Shown: positions 37,001 through 51,610, numbered from the stretch's first letter. The stretch is 64,000 nucleotides of DNA from Lichenostomus cassidix (GCA_008360975.2 CM039183.1:40973850-41037849); one strand, 5' to 3'. Program-made: numbers and translations. The notes: generated by a model from the sequence alone, not told the origin.

Positions 37001-39568
37001 GTTCAAGGGAATAAGAGAAGCCTTGTGGTGTTTGCTTCCAGCAAGATACAGTACTTTTTCAGCATGCAAGAACTGGTATGAAAGAAATAAGAGAAACACA
37101 ATAAGAGGAAAAGCAGACTGGCATGGTTTAGGAATGACATACTGGAATTCCCACTGCTGCTGATTTAAGTCCCAGTTTTTCAGCAAGGCCAGCTCTCCAA
37201 CAATGTTTGAATGTACAGTTAGCAAATGAAATGAGCTTGGTATCTAATGCACCCGTGTGAAACCCTTTGACGATAAACCCTAAGGATAAGGGAGTGAGAG
37301 CCAGACTCGCCAGTGCACAGCATGCCAGTTTAACTTGGCTGGGAGTCAGGCTCTGCGTGCTTTCCTTACACTGTGTACAAAACTGAGCTCGTTGGCAATG
37401 CTTGATAAATAAATAACGATAACAAAATCTGCAGCATAACCAAAAGGATACACGGAAATTACTTGTGTGTGGAACTCCCTTGGATATGGCACGTTGCCTT
37501 CTGCAGAGGGAAATCTACTTGCATTGTGAGCTCAGAGTACAGTAACTGTTACTCTTCACCACTTATTCCAGTGTGATAAAAACAATAATCTGTGGCTGTG
37601 GTGGGTCAAATAGTATATAAATTACCAGTCAGGCTACATTTAGGCCCATAAACCGAAAGGATGGTTTGGGAACAATGACTGAAGTGTTAACTATATCTGA
37701 TTTTTTTCTTAATGTACAGTCCAACCCTTGCATGTTGATGAGCTGCCAGACTTGCCTATGGTACATAATTTGTTTTTTGTGAGAGAGATCTGAGGGAAAT
37801 AAAAAAGCTGGATGAGTGCAGCAGGCACAAAAGTGTGTGTTACTGGAGCAACATCTATCTCAGAAATTGTCCTTTCTACTCATGCTGTTCAAAAGTGAAC
37901 AACTGCAGTAAAACGAAGGTTTTTTACTTGCTGGTTACTGACATGCAAAATTTTTCTGTGGGTCTTTTCTATTCTTTTGAGAATGAGTGCAAGGTATGAA
38001 AGAGTAAACTGCAGCAATAAAATGCTGCGCAGTGGCCAACAGGTAAATAATTCAGCACTATGGACAAGCAGATGAACACCAGCTGTTTCAAGCTGGTATT
38101 AAATGCATCTCAAATTGCAATTCAGTGTTTTGGATTGGAAGCTACTTGCTCTCAATTGGCATCTCAGCTGTTCCCATTCAGGCACTGCAGGCAAACATTC
38201 AAGAGCCACTGCCTGGCCTAGTGCTACCAGAAGCATTGCTGCATTGGAGCAAGGGACAAGCCATCCCTCCAGACCAGCTTTGGGTCTCCAGCTGTGACCA
38301 GAGCAGCACAAATCACAAGACATGCCCACAAAACCACCCAGGCTTATGAGCCAGCAGGACCTCTGACCCCCCTGGTATACACCATGAAGGGTGATATTGA
38401 TGACTAGCAATTGTAATGGACTCAAGCTTGCCCCTGCCATAGATAAGGGCTATTTCCCACAGAATTTAGTTGAAAGCAGGATGAAACCACAGGATCATGT
38501 CATCCCCGCTGTGACGATAAGAAAATATTATAGCTAGACAAGAATCATGCTGTCATACGAGCACATAAGGAAAAAGTCTCTAAACCAAATACATTTAAAT
38601 CATATTTAAGGCATATCATCAAGTGCAAGAAGAAGACCCATAAGGAAGAAATTGAGAAATTAAAAGAAGGATTTGAAATGATGTTTGTGTTCTGGGCACA
38701 TGTAGCACAGTTATATTTTTTAGAAGATACAAGTAGAAAATACTGAACCATGTGATTAGGATCTAATAAATATTTACTCAAAACAGTTGTACAGTACATC
38801 ACAAACAACATGAGATTTGTAGAAGATGATGTGGTATTTTTATGAATGAGTTACTGAAGTTTATTCTGGGTTTAGCAGAGAGCAAAAAGAAAGTGCAAAA
38901 GCCATCTGCTGAGATGGAAAATCACTCATTATCCGGTCTTCTCTTCCATCACTCCATCAAGAGCAATATTTATCTCCTGCTGATCTTCTTTCAGTGATTT
39001 CTCACCTGTACATCCTGCTCACATAAAAGCCACAGGCTACAACATCTTCATGGGTCTGGGCCAGATGATGCGTATCTCAAAAATTGAGCTTCCACATCAG
39101 CAGATAAAAACAGCCTCTCAGCCAACATCTGACAGAGGGAACAAACCTGGGATCTTTTGAATGAAAATTTTTTCTTTCCAAAAATCCAGGCACCAGCAGA
39201 AAGGATGTTGCATATAACCCACTCCTCAGAGGTGAGTCCTTCTGTGTCTGGTGTTTACCATGATTGGAAAACAGGGCATACCTGATATGTGTCATGGATA
39301 CATCCTTCCAGTCCAGGAGGACTGTGTGGGAGAAATACAGTGGTGAAAGAAAGTTGGATCTAGGGCTTGTGATACTTGCATTTTCACTGTGGTGTGCATT
39401 TTGAGGAGGGAGAAAAAGAAAAACAGCTCCAGATTTAGATAAAAGTGGATCAGAACAAAATAGAAGTTTTGTGAAATGAATAACAGCCCATCCACAATTA
39501 ATTTCCCTGAAATATTTTGTTTTATTTGAAATAAAAGTTTGTTTCCATCTCAAATGATGTTGCATAGC
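34001..39568. other. Intergenic segment, no gene recognised
   Basis: Includes a plus-strand 159-codon frame (34028-34507) and a pyrimidine-rich stretch near 35630-36070. Neither looks like a known gene or exon. A composition-normal stretch at about 37260-37420 is compact and free of simple repeats, and could be a conserved non-coding element, but nothing in the sequence proves it. Confidence 0.55.
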
Positions 39569-39600
<32 letters not shown>

Positions 39601-39805
39601 TTCCCAGCGTTTTCCTAAACAAAACAAAATCATGAATACTGCTCCTCAAAGAGCTGTACCTCTTCGTATATGCAGCTCTTACCCTCTGTGCATCACATAG
39701 AGGCTTACAACACATTCTTACTGGGGGCTGCAGAGATAGTTGCCAAATGTTTCCCTGTTCTGTCCTGTATGAGCAGTTACTGACTTTTCCGGAGGTGACA
39801 TTCAA
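39077..39805 (-). other. Unrecognised 242-codon open frame crossing the (TAA)n array
   Basis: This is the longest open frame outside the GC-rich island. It contains a run of about ten Leu encoded by the TAA microsatellite read on the minus strand. I recognise no family, and no splice or promoter context supports it. The repeat keeps part of the frame open, so it is probably not a gene, though the length is more than expected by chance for this base composition. Confidence 0.15.
39569..39600 (+). repeat. (TAA)n microsatellite, about 10.7 units
   Basis: Perfect three-base period with no interruptions. Confidence 0.95.
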
Positions 39806-42800
39806 ATAGCGCTCTCAAACAAACATTTAATTCAAAAGTCCTTAAAATATGACTCAGGTCCCCTACTGTGATGTTCTAGATGTAGTTTCCAACAGCAAAA
39901 CTGTCATTGTTTTTACCAGCCTTCTAATAGTCTGCAGTGAAGATTCTTCTGCCTGAATTGGCTGGGTTTGAACCTTATTAATTGCAGCATAGCAGCAACA
40001 AACACTGTATTCTCAGTGTCATCCTATCACAAGGAAAAAATATAAGATTCTCAGTTTTACAATAGTACCGACATACATCTACATTTTAGGCAAAATTGCA
40101 CAGTACTTTCAGAACTGAATTTCAGGTCTTGGTATGCTTCCAGATCACTGTGTCTCTTCTGGCATTCATCAAAGTATTGTGCTGTACTGACAGTCTGCCA
40201 TGTCTAGTGGTAAAATACTCTAATACAGAGGTTCAAGTACTGTTTACAAATTGAAACCTGCAAGAAGAAGGGAAAGAAGTAAACTTTCCTTGTTAAACGA
40301 GATCTGATTTTGCTTAAAATTTACTGCAGCTGGAAACAATGTGGGCAGAAGAATGTGGGTTTGTTCATGGTGCTGCCTTCAGCTGGAGGAATGTGCTCCA
40401 GGCGTGTGAAGTGATGAAGCTGAGCACAAGCCAATACCAGCACCCGCAGGCTTCTGGCTCTCACTCCTCTGCTGAAGCCACCAAGTGCCTCTGCTGACAC
40501 GGACACAGGGGTTTTCACAGGAAAGTCTTCACAAGGTTTTAGAGAAGTAGGTTACTGCCATGCTTCATGTCTGCCTCCAGCCATCAGTTGCTCCAGATGT
40601 CCTTAAACCTGGTTATCTCTCCAGCTACCTTAGGCATGGAAGATAGTAATGTTCAGAGGTTGTTGATATGGGGGCATCCAGAAGAATTAAATTGATTTAT
40701 CTTTGGAAGGGGATAAGGTGATGACACATAATCAGCAACGGATTAAACGCTCTCATTCAGAAACAGAGAGGCCCTAATTCAGTTTATCTTAATTCACTTT
40801 GGAAGGGAGTTAAGGCTGTGACTGAAGCAAAGAAAAGGCAGGCTTGGGCACAGCAGCTGCTGTGCTCCCACAGCTCTCCCTCAACCTCTTGGCAGGGGCT
40901 GCCAGCCCACCCAAAGTGTTAAGGAAGGAGGGGTGTGATAAAGAAAGCCTCCACTCCTTCCTCATGACTATAGCTCATAGCCCATATTTCAGGGCACTAG
41001 GTCCTAAGTAGGATGATTTGGGGTCTCAGCAGTCCCCATAGCACTGCCTACCATGCTGTGGCCTGGCTGATGAGTTCCTAGACCCACCTTTGGAAACCCA
41101 CCTTTCTCCATGCTCTTTAGATATTTTAAGAACTGAGGTTCTGCAGGGTCACATTAGAGCCCAACTGACTGACTAACCTGATGCTGAGAATGAAACACCA
41201 AGATTTGGCATAAAGGCTTTGGAAAGTTTGCCAGCAAAAAAATGGTACTAATATAGGGCAACAAACCTGTTTAAGTGCCAGCTAACACTGCTGCACACTG
41301 GACTCCTGCTCACCTTTAATAGTGGGCATCTCCCAGATGATGAGCATTTGTTATTAGAACTCAGGCTGTTGTGTGTTGGTTACTTTATACTACATATAGA
41401 AAAACAAGACAAGCACGGAGGGGTCAGCCCTCTCCTTCAGGTTCTGCTATAGCACATGGCTTTCTCCCAGGCAGGTGCAGCCAAGGACACAGAAGGGGAA
41501 AATGACTCTTGGGACCTACCCTAGTAGCAATAAGAGCATCCCCTGCACTCTGAGGCACCTCAAAACCCTTTGCTAAAGCAGTTTCTCTTTCCCGTTTGAA
41601 ATCCCATCATCTACCATGAGTAACCTCTTTAGCCCAGCTGATGCCGATGAAGTGTCATGCAGAAAGTGTCTCACAGTCTGGTACATGCCCTCCCACAAAC
41701 TGCAGTTTGCTTTCATTTAATGTCGCAGTTTGGGCCTGCTTTATCCCCACCAAAAATCAGCTGCTACACTTTCAGACACCTGCTCATGCTCCCAGCACAA
41801 GAGCAGCTCCCTCCCGTCACTTGGCATTTCCAGATGCTCAAAGAGGTGCATTACACTGAATAATGGCAACTTAGGAAAAAAATTGGAATCTCTTCAGACT
41901 TCAATTGACCTTAAATATAGGTTCTGTTTCTAAAATCCCTTCCTCAGCAGAAGTGGATGTCTGGGAGAATGGGTAATGGAATATAGAGCATTGCTGCCTC
42001 ACACTGTGCTTGGCAATTACCAGAAATTGTTGCTGTTTGACAGCAACTTCTGTGTTATTGTGCACCTGTAGCAGTGATAGGCTCAAGTCCACAATTTCTA
42101 CTAGCTTGCCATTAGTTAACTGGTAATGTTCCACTCTGTCATAGCAGCTCACCCAAATAAATCAGCAGTTGAGTGCAGATCATTATAAGCTTTTACAGTC
42201 TGGGAACTCATAGTTTTTTACTAGGCAAGTTTTTATTCATACAGATCCCAGTTAGACTCATGCAGGGACATACGACCCATAACCACTTGCAGATTATTCC
42301 TGTGACATGAATTCTCATGTTTGCAAACAGCAAAATTCCTCTCAGAAAGATGGAGCATGAACAGGTGACTTGGGACCATCTGCTAGCATTGTTTTGGGGC
42401 AGCCTTACTGCTTTTGTGATATGTAGCTGTCTCTCACCTAAGTGAATGCAACCTCTGTATAGCTGTGCATCACCTGCTGCACACAAACACTCACACACAC
42501 ACATATGCACACAGCCCACTCACACTCTTCTGTGGCTGAATTTGGGAGCCCCAATATGCAACCAATTTGTTTGATTTGGTAAATCTGAAAAGAATATGCA
42601 TATGACTAAAATGCAGTAAGACAAATAACCATTTACCAGTCTATTCGACAATGCTGTACACTCTGTCTAAATAGATATAGAATGCTTAGAAAAATGGACA
42701 TGTATGTGTGTAGAGACAGACAGGAAGATACCATTTTTGCTCATGTGTACACACACAGATTTACACATATATAGAATATTTCAAAACTAAAAAGGAGATT

Positions 42801-45074
42801 TAGTCACACAGCTCCTTGATGCTAACTCACACTGTATGTCTATCTGCAGACACACATGTGCACACTCTGCTGGTGCTGTAAAAACCATCTGCGCTTGCAC
42901 TGTATAGCAATATTAGTCACATTTTCCACAGAAAAAAATTATTTAACAATTCATTCTCCTCCCACCCGCTTCCCCTCCTTGCAACCTCAAACCTTTTTAG
43001 CAGCTCCAAACTTACCTGGAAATAGCTACTTTCTTACAGAATCAACAAAAATATGCATTGAGACACAAAAGAAAGCCTCAATCTGTATTGTGACTGAGAC
43101 AAAGGCTGTGGTGTAAACTTACTCTCACTTTAACCCACAGGATCTGCAAGAGGCAGCAAATTTGAAAGTCTAGCAACATGAGGAAAATTAAATGGGAACT
43201 TTCATTCAAGCACCAGACCCAAACCAATCGGAAGTCTGATTTCATTGGTTCCAGTGCTCATTGCGCGGCTTTGTTTCTGTTGATCTGAAGGAGGGTGTTC
43301 ATCTGTCCATTTCTACACTGGATCTTTGGCAAATACACTCATTCTGTACAATTTTTCTTTGACCTCTGTTTGTTGAGGAGCTGAATGACTAACTTGCAGA
43401 TATATTATTTCAGGTTTTGGGTGAGTGATATATAATAATGTCAGAAGGAATTAGACCAGGACTTAACTGATGGGGGAAAAAGGGTCCAAGTAAAATGATG
43501 ATCTCTGGGTCTAGCAGCTGGAGAGAAATTAAACATTACAAGAATTTCCAATGTCTGTTTTTCTTGTTCCAGATCCTCAACCTTACTCCCTTACCAAAAG
43601 CACAGAGCAGTGTGAAAATGATGCACACCTTAGCAAAATTTGCCCACCAAGAATGGAAAGGGAGGTTTAGACCTCACACAAAATAGTGGCAGAGTCTCAT
43701 CTGAATTGGAGATTTATGTGTCCTGGAGGTTGTTCCAGATGACGATGTGGAGAAGGTGGTTTCATGTTTCCCAAACCTTCTCAGACTTGGGACCAAAATC
43801 CAGGCCAAGCTGGGGCAGCACAGTATGACTCGGCTCCTGCACAGCACTTTCCATATCCCATACTTTTGGAGATGCAGGAGCAGAAGTCCAGGGACTTGCA
43901 AACAGCAAGTGGCTCTAATTGTGGATCTCTAAATTTGGTAAGACACCTGGACCTCCAAGGATCCCTCCTGGTGAAGGAAATCATGCACTTCCACACTCCA
44001 TAAATATACCCATTCTGAGAGGTTTGTGCATGATGGCAAGATAGAGCTCATTGGGATTCAAGTCACCTCGTTCCCATTAATCATGTTAATAATTGAAAAC
44101 ATATGTTCAGCTTGAAAGCACAGCAAGGGAGCCAGGCAACCCTACATTGGAAGTGTGTTGTTATCCAAGTCTAATGATACTCATTAACATACCTTTGCCA
44201 GCCTCAAAGAGAAAATCCTCCCACCAAAATCAGGTACAGTATTTGCTGTCAGCTTTACGTGTTCCAACCTGACAAAGCCCTTCCACAGCCACTTGCTTCA
44301 CCTTTCAAAGTCTTTTTCAGGTAAATCTGTCCCTCCTCCCCCAGTGTAAACACAGTGCTGGTGGTGAGCTCTTCTGTACTAGTTGTGAACTGCTTGCACA
44401 GAGGAGCATTCAGGCAAGACCACTGACTGCAGGGCTCGTTTGGCCATGGTCTGTGCCTCCCTCTCCAGCATCTCTATCCCAGGGACAGGTGCTATCCACA
44501 GCTCTGCCACCATGCTTCAGCCTGATCCTGGACTGGGGCCCCTCAGGAACACCTTCAGATTTCCAATACCAAAACAGCCCAAACAAGCTGAAATATTCAC
44601 AGGCATTGATATTGCACTCCCATTGCTCCCATTAAAGTGAAGACAATGTTCCCATTATAAACTTGTTTTGGCAGAGCTTGCATGATGGAATCATTAAAAT
44701 GAATTCCAGGTGAAAATCTGCAGCACAAATTCTAACCAGAGCAGTGAATTTCAGAGGAAACCTCACTGCCTGTAGGCAGACAATATTCTTAACTCAACAT
44801 CTCAGCCTTTCCCAGCTCCTGAAACTAAAAGGGGAACCTTTTGTTTTGAACAATGCAAATCTGGGCTCTTCTTGGGCCTGGACACATGATCAAGTTACCA
44901 TTGCAGCTCCATAAACCACACTAAATCCATTGTGTATTTGAGCCCTGAGGGAAGGACGAAGAAAAGAGAGTAAGTTTAGATACAGGTGGAAGAAAGGATG
45001 GAAGTTTTTTTCTTTTCAGATGCACTTATTCTCCAAATATGCATATAAATCACTTCTGCTGCTATTAGTCGCAG
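39806..45074. other. Intergenic segment, no gene recognised
   Basis: Unique sequence with no recognisable gene or transposon. Short CA-rich runs lie near 42480-42520 and 42740-42760. A pair of CCAAT motifs in opposite orientation, AACCAAT at 43222-43228 and ATTGGTT at 43244-43250, forms a 7-bp inverted repeat with a 15-base spacer. Confidence 0.55.
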
Positions 45075-45096
45075 AAAAAAAAAAAAAAAAAAAAAA
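45075..45096 (+). repeat. A22 homopolymer
   Basis: Twenty-two consecutive A bases. A purine-rich stretch follows to about 45185. No retroposed gene is recognisable next to it. Confidence 0.9.
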
Positions 45097-46784
45097 GCCT
45101 ATTTGGAAATTAGTTCTGCAATCCTGTAACAGGAAGGTAGGAGAGAGGGGGGAAAAAAAGGAAAGAAAAAAATTTAAAAAGCAAGCCTTGTTTAAATATT
45201 AATAATATGGTTTACACAGACTTTGAAATCCTGACAAACACTCTGGTTTAGATTGCACACTTAGTTCTCATCATCCCTTTTCTCCTCCTACATCCTTTCT
45301 CCACTGATCCACTAAACTCAGCACAAGCAAATTCCTCCTACCTGGATAGAAATCCTCAGATGCTACCTACATTTGTGCTGTTCTGTACTCAAAGGAACAC
45401 AATGCCTTGCAGGGAAGCTCTGGACAAGGAAACAGAAGGTGATGAGTGTCACAGATGTGACATCCAACTAGTGCCACTGCTGGAAACAGGAGCCAGGGCA
45501 AGTCAAACACCATGGCTGACCTGCTAGGGCTGTTCATGTGTAAGGGTGGGTCTGAAGTTACAGCAGAGCAGAGAGGATTTCCTGACCTCTTTTTTCTATC
45601 TCATGCCAAATTACTCCCCCCAGCAGGTACTGGGCAAAACCAGTGCCTGTTTCTAAGCTGTACAGCAGCAGAAAAATAGAGAATAAGTCTAGATCCAGCT
45701 GTTATTTCATCTGACTTGGAGAATGGGATCTTGCAGGCCTTATTACACTGTCATCTCATTTTTGCACTCCCAGAGCCGAATTTAGGCAATGGGAGAAGGA
45801 TGTTTTTGAGGTGCTCTTTGGGGCTGAAGGAGTTAATCAGTGTTGAGAATTTTAAATTCTATGCCTGCCAAGGTGTGCCCCACAGCTTTTGAGAGTGGGA
45901 GCTGAGTACATTACAGACTTCCACAGGGTGTGAGAGGCAGCAGATAAACTCTCAGTGTCCCAGTGCCTACAGACCTCATCCTGCACCCCTTGGCAGGCTG
46001 GAAGAGATTTCACCTAGGGCTTCCCTAGGAGATACTGGAAAGAGGAGCTCTCTGCATTCTCCAGCCTGCTCACTGAGGTAATCTAACTCTGCACTGATCA
46101 GACCACTCTGGTATTTTTCACTAGTAAATTTTGGAAAATTATTTGGAAATATAGGCCAAGGCCTCAAGCAGTGTAAATCAGTGTAAACCCCCCCGAAACG
46201 CATCACCAGGGAACTATCACGTGAAGTGCTTGGGATTACTATTGTATAAACAAAGTGTAGAGCCTTGGGGCAGGCCCAAGAAGCTGGAATCCCAGACAAC
46301 TCCATCATCCTTTCCCCAGCATTCCTACATCCCAGTATGCTCAGATATTTTGCCCTGTGCTTTGCTCAAGCTGCCTGGGCTGTTCAGCTCCCACTAAGGC
46401 TTTAGAGGAATGCCTGGCACAGAGGCTTTGTAGCAGGGAGTAGCAGGGAGGTTGTGCAGTGACAGCGAGACAAGAGATTTCAGCTGTCAAAATTAATTGA
46501 CAAAACATGCCCTGTCTGTGTATCATCCTCTCTCTCTTACTGGGATAATATTTACTTGCCAGCAGCTACTGCTTGCAGTGGGTCTCCCTCCCCACAATGC
46601 ACACACTAGCTGGATTTTAAAGAACATGGGGCAGGAAGGGATCATCTTGGGACTGCTGAGCCCAAACTCCATCATTGCAGGCAATGTGGGGTGAGACCTG
46701 GGGCAGAAGAATTGCCTACTTCACCCTATAATATTTCTCAGGGTCCCATTATAAGTTCAAGTCTTGTAGTAAAAGACCATAAGT

Positions 46785-46848
46785 TATTCCCACAGAAGGC
46801 TATTCCCACAGAAGGCCGTTCCCACAGAAAGATATTCCCACAGAAGGC
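46785..46848 (+). repeat. 16-bp minisatellite, four units
   Basis: Units are TATTCCCACAGAAGGC at 46785 and 46801, a variant at 46817, and the exact unit again at 46833. Three units equal 48 bases, so a reading frame repeats every 16 codons. The array lies inside an unrecognised plus-strand 160-codon frame (46691-47173), which I do not regard as a gene. Confidence 0.95.
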
Positions 46849-49800
46849 TCTGGGTTCTGACATACCAAGTGGTCTGGGGGAGCAAACTGTGCCTCTCTCT
46901 GCAGAGAAGGTGGAAACCCTGAGAGAGAAATCCCTTTTAGCCCCAAAACTGGCAGGAGGTTTATCTGAGCATGTGAGCAAGGCATACAAGCCAGGCACTT
47001 CTGCTATCAGCTTGGAGAAAAGCCACACTAATGATCTCATGCAGAGGGGTGAGGGGTGCTATTTTGCCAGAAGGAGCAGAATTAGACCCAAATTGTTGTT
47101 TCCTCTCTGCTTTCCAAAGCTCCTCTTCCTGATTAAAACCAAACTTATAGTATCCTTTTCTTCCACACTCTAAACTTTTTGGCTACAGCATTTCTTTTCC
47201 GTGTCTGGCAAAGAACAGAACTGCAAAAGCCAAAATGTTGAGTAGAAGTTTGGTTTTTTTCCTGAGAAACTCTCTCACTACTATGGTTTATCCCAAAGCT
47301 ATAAACAGTTGAACAGAGTAAAACAGCTGAGAGAGAGGTGATGACTGGGACAGAGACACTGATCTGGGACAGTGATTCCTCTAACCCTGGCCATGCTGCA
47401 ATGCCATCCACCTCCTGAAGACTCTCCCTCAGCCCAGAGGCAGCCAAGCACGTGAGTTTCCTCATGAAAGTCACAGGACTACACAAGCCAAAAGCAAAGC
47501 ACGTGTGTGGCTGCATTGCTGAGGCACAAGCCAAAGACCCCTCTTCAGCAGAATTCTTGGGTATAAATCAATGGGACAACTCACACGCTTAAAATAAAGG
47601 CATATATTAAAACACCTTCCTGTATCAAGGACTTAACCTCTCTTTCTCACAGCAGAGCAAGTTTCTGAAAGGCTTTGAATATGTTTTGGTTTGGTTTTTT
47701 TCCCTCTGGCATTATATGGAGCATCAAGACTAACTTAAACCAGCATGTATGAAGGACAACTCTAATGGGAATGCCACAAGCCTAAGGGGATAAGGGGAAT
47801 GAATGGCTAATAATTGCATTTATAAACTCCATCCTTTCTCCATCCCTTCTCTCTTGACAGGGGGAGATTAAAATCTTTTTCAATCTGATTTCTCCATCAT
47901 CCTTGTATGGGTAACACAGGAACACAAATTAGATTCAAATCATGGTACAATCACATGTACAAGGATTTGTCCCCAGTTTTGATCTTCTCTTCCCAAAAGT
48001 GAGCCTGATCCTGTTTCCCCTGAAGGACACAGTAAGAGCCTGCCTTGACATCAATGGAAGCAGGAAGACTTATTAATTCAATTATTCCACCCCTCAGGAT
48101 GCTTTGTTGCCTGGCTGGCTTTCTACCTGTCTACTCTCACAATCCTGTCCAAACTGTCTGCTCCTAGACCTGAAGCTGGTGATTTCAGGCTCTTCACAGG
48201 TTACAGAAGGAAGCTGATTCCAGGTGACCACTGCCAGAGATGAAGAGAAACTGCAGGTTACAAAGCCACAAAACTCTCTCTCTGGATTCCTCCCAGCTGA
48301 AGTCATTTTCAAGAAATTCTGTATTAATGTGACATGAGGTTGGCGTGTGAATTGGTTGTGAGGCAACCTGCGTGTTCAGAGGCTTGATGAGTTTTGCATG
48401 GGGTACAGATCTCAGAGAGCTGAAGACACTACCACCACCCCCAGCAGATCCCATCCCCCTTTGCTGTCCCAGTTTCACTGCTTTTCCATAGCTGCTACAA
48501 TATTTCACAGGCATCAGAGCAGAGCCATTAGGCTCAGTCGGTGACAGCTCTTAGTGTCAGCTGGAGCAAACCACAGTGGGGTGGGTGTCTGACAAGGGGT
48601 AGAGAAAGCCTCAACAGAGCCAGGCCTGGCTACTCACTGCAGTTCTATTTGAGAAGGTACAGATAGCAGATAAAATTGTTTTCTAGTGCTTTTCTCTGTC
48701 TCTGTTTTATTCCACCCAACAAATCACTCTACAGCACGTCTCAAGATGAGACCAGTCCTGCTTTCCCTTAATACAGGGTGACACGCATGGCACAAGTCAG
48801 ATTTCCTGTATGAGAGCTGAGACGCCTTTTTGGGTTAAATTATGTCTCTTTGCAGGTATCCTCAGGGTTTGCTGCATTTCCTTTTGTCCCTTTTTCATTT
48901 GGTTGATTTCTTTTCTTTATGCTGTGTCTGACATTTTGTTCAGGGTTGCAGTGAGGAGCAACAATTTAGGATGATGAATTATGGATTAAAAGAAAAGGCT
49001 GGGCTATTTTGGAATCACTATTCAGTGCCTTCTGCAGGGACAAAGGAATTCCAGAATGAGCTTTTCAATTATCTGTATTGGAGAAGAGGGAGAAGGAAGA
49101 GACGGAAGAGAAAGCAAGCCAGGGAGGATGGGAAGGCAGAAGGGAAGGAAGGAAATGGAAGAATGACAAAACAAAAGAAATACAATTTCTTCTGTTTGGA
49201 GCACTGAGAAACCACTCCACTCTCTGATGAGTTTTTTCCTACCAGGCTTTCCAGGGTCAATTCTGAAACCCACGTGCAATTTTAGTTGTGCTTGGAAAAG
49301 CAGTCCCTTGAATCTTCTGGGAGCTACTCACAGGAGCACAAGCCACCCAGCAGTTGGGAGGGTTTCAGAAGGCTGTCCTTCTCTACTGTGGCTGAGTTCC
49401 CTAAGAACAGAGCTATGAAATAACCCGTGAGGGGCTCTGCTGGAAATTTACTTAAAGCCACAAGCCAATATTTTCTCAAGTACTCTGAGTGATATCTGTA
49501 TAAATACTCCCTCCCTTGGCTGGAAGATTAGAGGAAGAACAATTGCGATTTTGCTTACTTAATTTCAACTTCTAAAAACAATTAATAACAAGGCATGGGG
49601 GAGCTTCTGTCATGGAATAGAAATTGCCATCTATTTACACTAAAATTTATTGAGCTCAGACAAAGACATGCTTCAAGATCTTGGAAGGGGGAAAAGCACT
49701 TTATGGGAATATGAGGGTGACATTGCAACAGCTGGCTTTTGGAACAAAATCATACTCTCCCTGTTAGATAGCTTAATATCAATTTGGTTTGTTAATAAAC

Positions 49801-51610
49801 TCTCAGCAATGTACTCATTTCACGCTCCACTCCCCCCGTTTCTGTGACCCTGGCAATACAAGTGTCAGGAAGACACAGTTGTGACTAGCCAATTCCCACT
49901 GCCTGCCCTGACAGCTCTCCTCTAATCTCAGCTGAATAGTTTCATTACATGACATGTTAATGCACCAAAAGAGCTGGAAAGGCTGAGTGCTTCCCTAGGT
50001 GTACACAATGTAAAATCATTAGGCTGCTTAAGAAGCTTCCCAGAAGATTTCTGTCAGCAGTTAGATGGCAATTACAGAATTAACTGGAACAGGGCAGGTC
50101 TCCCCTTGCTGACCCAAAGCCTGCCAAGAAAGGGATACTATTTCAATGGAAAAAAGGTATCACCTGTCGGAAGAACAACACAAACATGAATAGCACATGG
50201 AAACCATTTAACAGCTATCATGGTATGCACTCGCTAAGTACCCTGCATGTTTGAGTACTGCTTGGACCAAGCTGAGGTCAACAGGGCTGCTGATGACACT
50301 TGTGTTGTCCTTTCTCTGCAAACCATGTGGCTGAATAAAACTGTGAGGGCATCAAGACTTTCAGTCCCTTGTGCTGATGGGGCAAGGGCATCAATAACTG
50401 AGGCAGGTGGGATGGCAAAGGGTGGTGTGGGGCACCCCACCTGCCTGCCCTCCCCACTGCCGGAGGCTGTGCTGCTGGCAGAGGATGCTGTGATCTTGGA
50501 GCAGAAGTTGAGTCTCCCTGGGCTGCCCCTGTGGTCCATGCAGGGCACAGAGGTCCTCCCAATAACTGCTTGGAGGTTTTCAGGGAGGACCTCACTTCAA
50601 GTTACTTGTTTGAGTCTCTCCCCCGACTCTTGCTGCATTCCAGCCACTGCCAGCCCACTGTCTCTCCTGCCCTGACAGCACAACTAATGGAGCTGCTCTA
50701 GTCATGAACATACTAATCCTAGCCAGATGTTTCTCAGAGCGATTAAAAGCCAGATGCAGCTTGTGATTTCATACTGGGCCACACACTTGCTGGGCTATTA
50801 CTATCACTTCACCCTCATTTCACAGGCTAACCATAATCCTTCCCAAGCCATCACATGTATAAACCAGCATAATGGATAGCCTCCTTTCCTGGCTTTTCCA
50901 TCTTTCCTTGTCCTCTCTAGGCTTGGTCCTTGTGCACACCCTTCTTTCTTTCCTATATCACATCCCAAAACTCCTTGTGGCTTCCATTTGCTCTGCCTTT
51001 CCCTGTATCTCTGCCCCATTCCTCCTCAATGTTTTCCCTTTGCTGCTTTTCCAGAAGAACACTGGGATGCTGCTTCCCACTCCAATTTGGTGCCATCTGT
51101 CTAGTCTCCTCCTGCCTCTTGAGCAGCCTCCTCACTACCTATTCAACTTCTTAGGATAATGGCATGAAAACCTCAAGGTTCACCAGCAAAGCCTGTCTAC
51201 CTCCAAATGTCTCACTGTTGTGGGTCTTTTCCACTCGTATGTTTCTTCATTGCTTGTATTTGTACCTTAGTGTGTCACCTGGAGAGGCCCTGAGGCATCC
51301 AAATCTGGAATACAAGACTCAACTCATACACAGGCCAAATATAGACTCTCAGGAATATTTACCTGGTCCACAGCCTGCCCCTGGTACCTTTTCTCTTGGG
51401 AGTGAGCAAGGAGGAGTTATTCCAGCAGCTATCAGGGCAGCTGCAGCAGACAGTACACTCCTGTCTGCCTGCTCTGAAGGCATTTCTCAGAAACAGGGTG
51501 GTGGAGAGCAGGCAGCAGCATTGCCCTGGTGATGGTCACATCCTGGGAACTCCCCAGCAATAGCAAGAGCATTGTGGGCACCACACACAACCATATGATT
51601 GAAGGGAGCC
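46849..51610. other. Intergenic segment, no gene recognised
   Basis: Contains a purine-rich tract at about 49080-49175 and a GC-richer patch at about 50230-50690 that is open in several frames on both strands (up to 142 codons on plus). I recognise no protein in either. No named repeats are visible. Confidence 0.55.

Noticed and set aside
43222..43250. Inverted CCAAT pair as a distal promoter
   Set aside because: No CpG enrichment, TATA box or adjacent exon. A 7-bp inverted repeat is expected by chance.
50230..50690. Possible exon in a GC-richer patch
   Set aside because: Several frames on both strands are open, and none resembles a known protein or has convincing splice sites.
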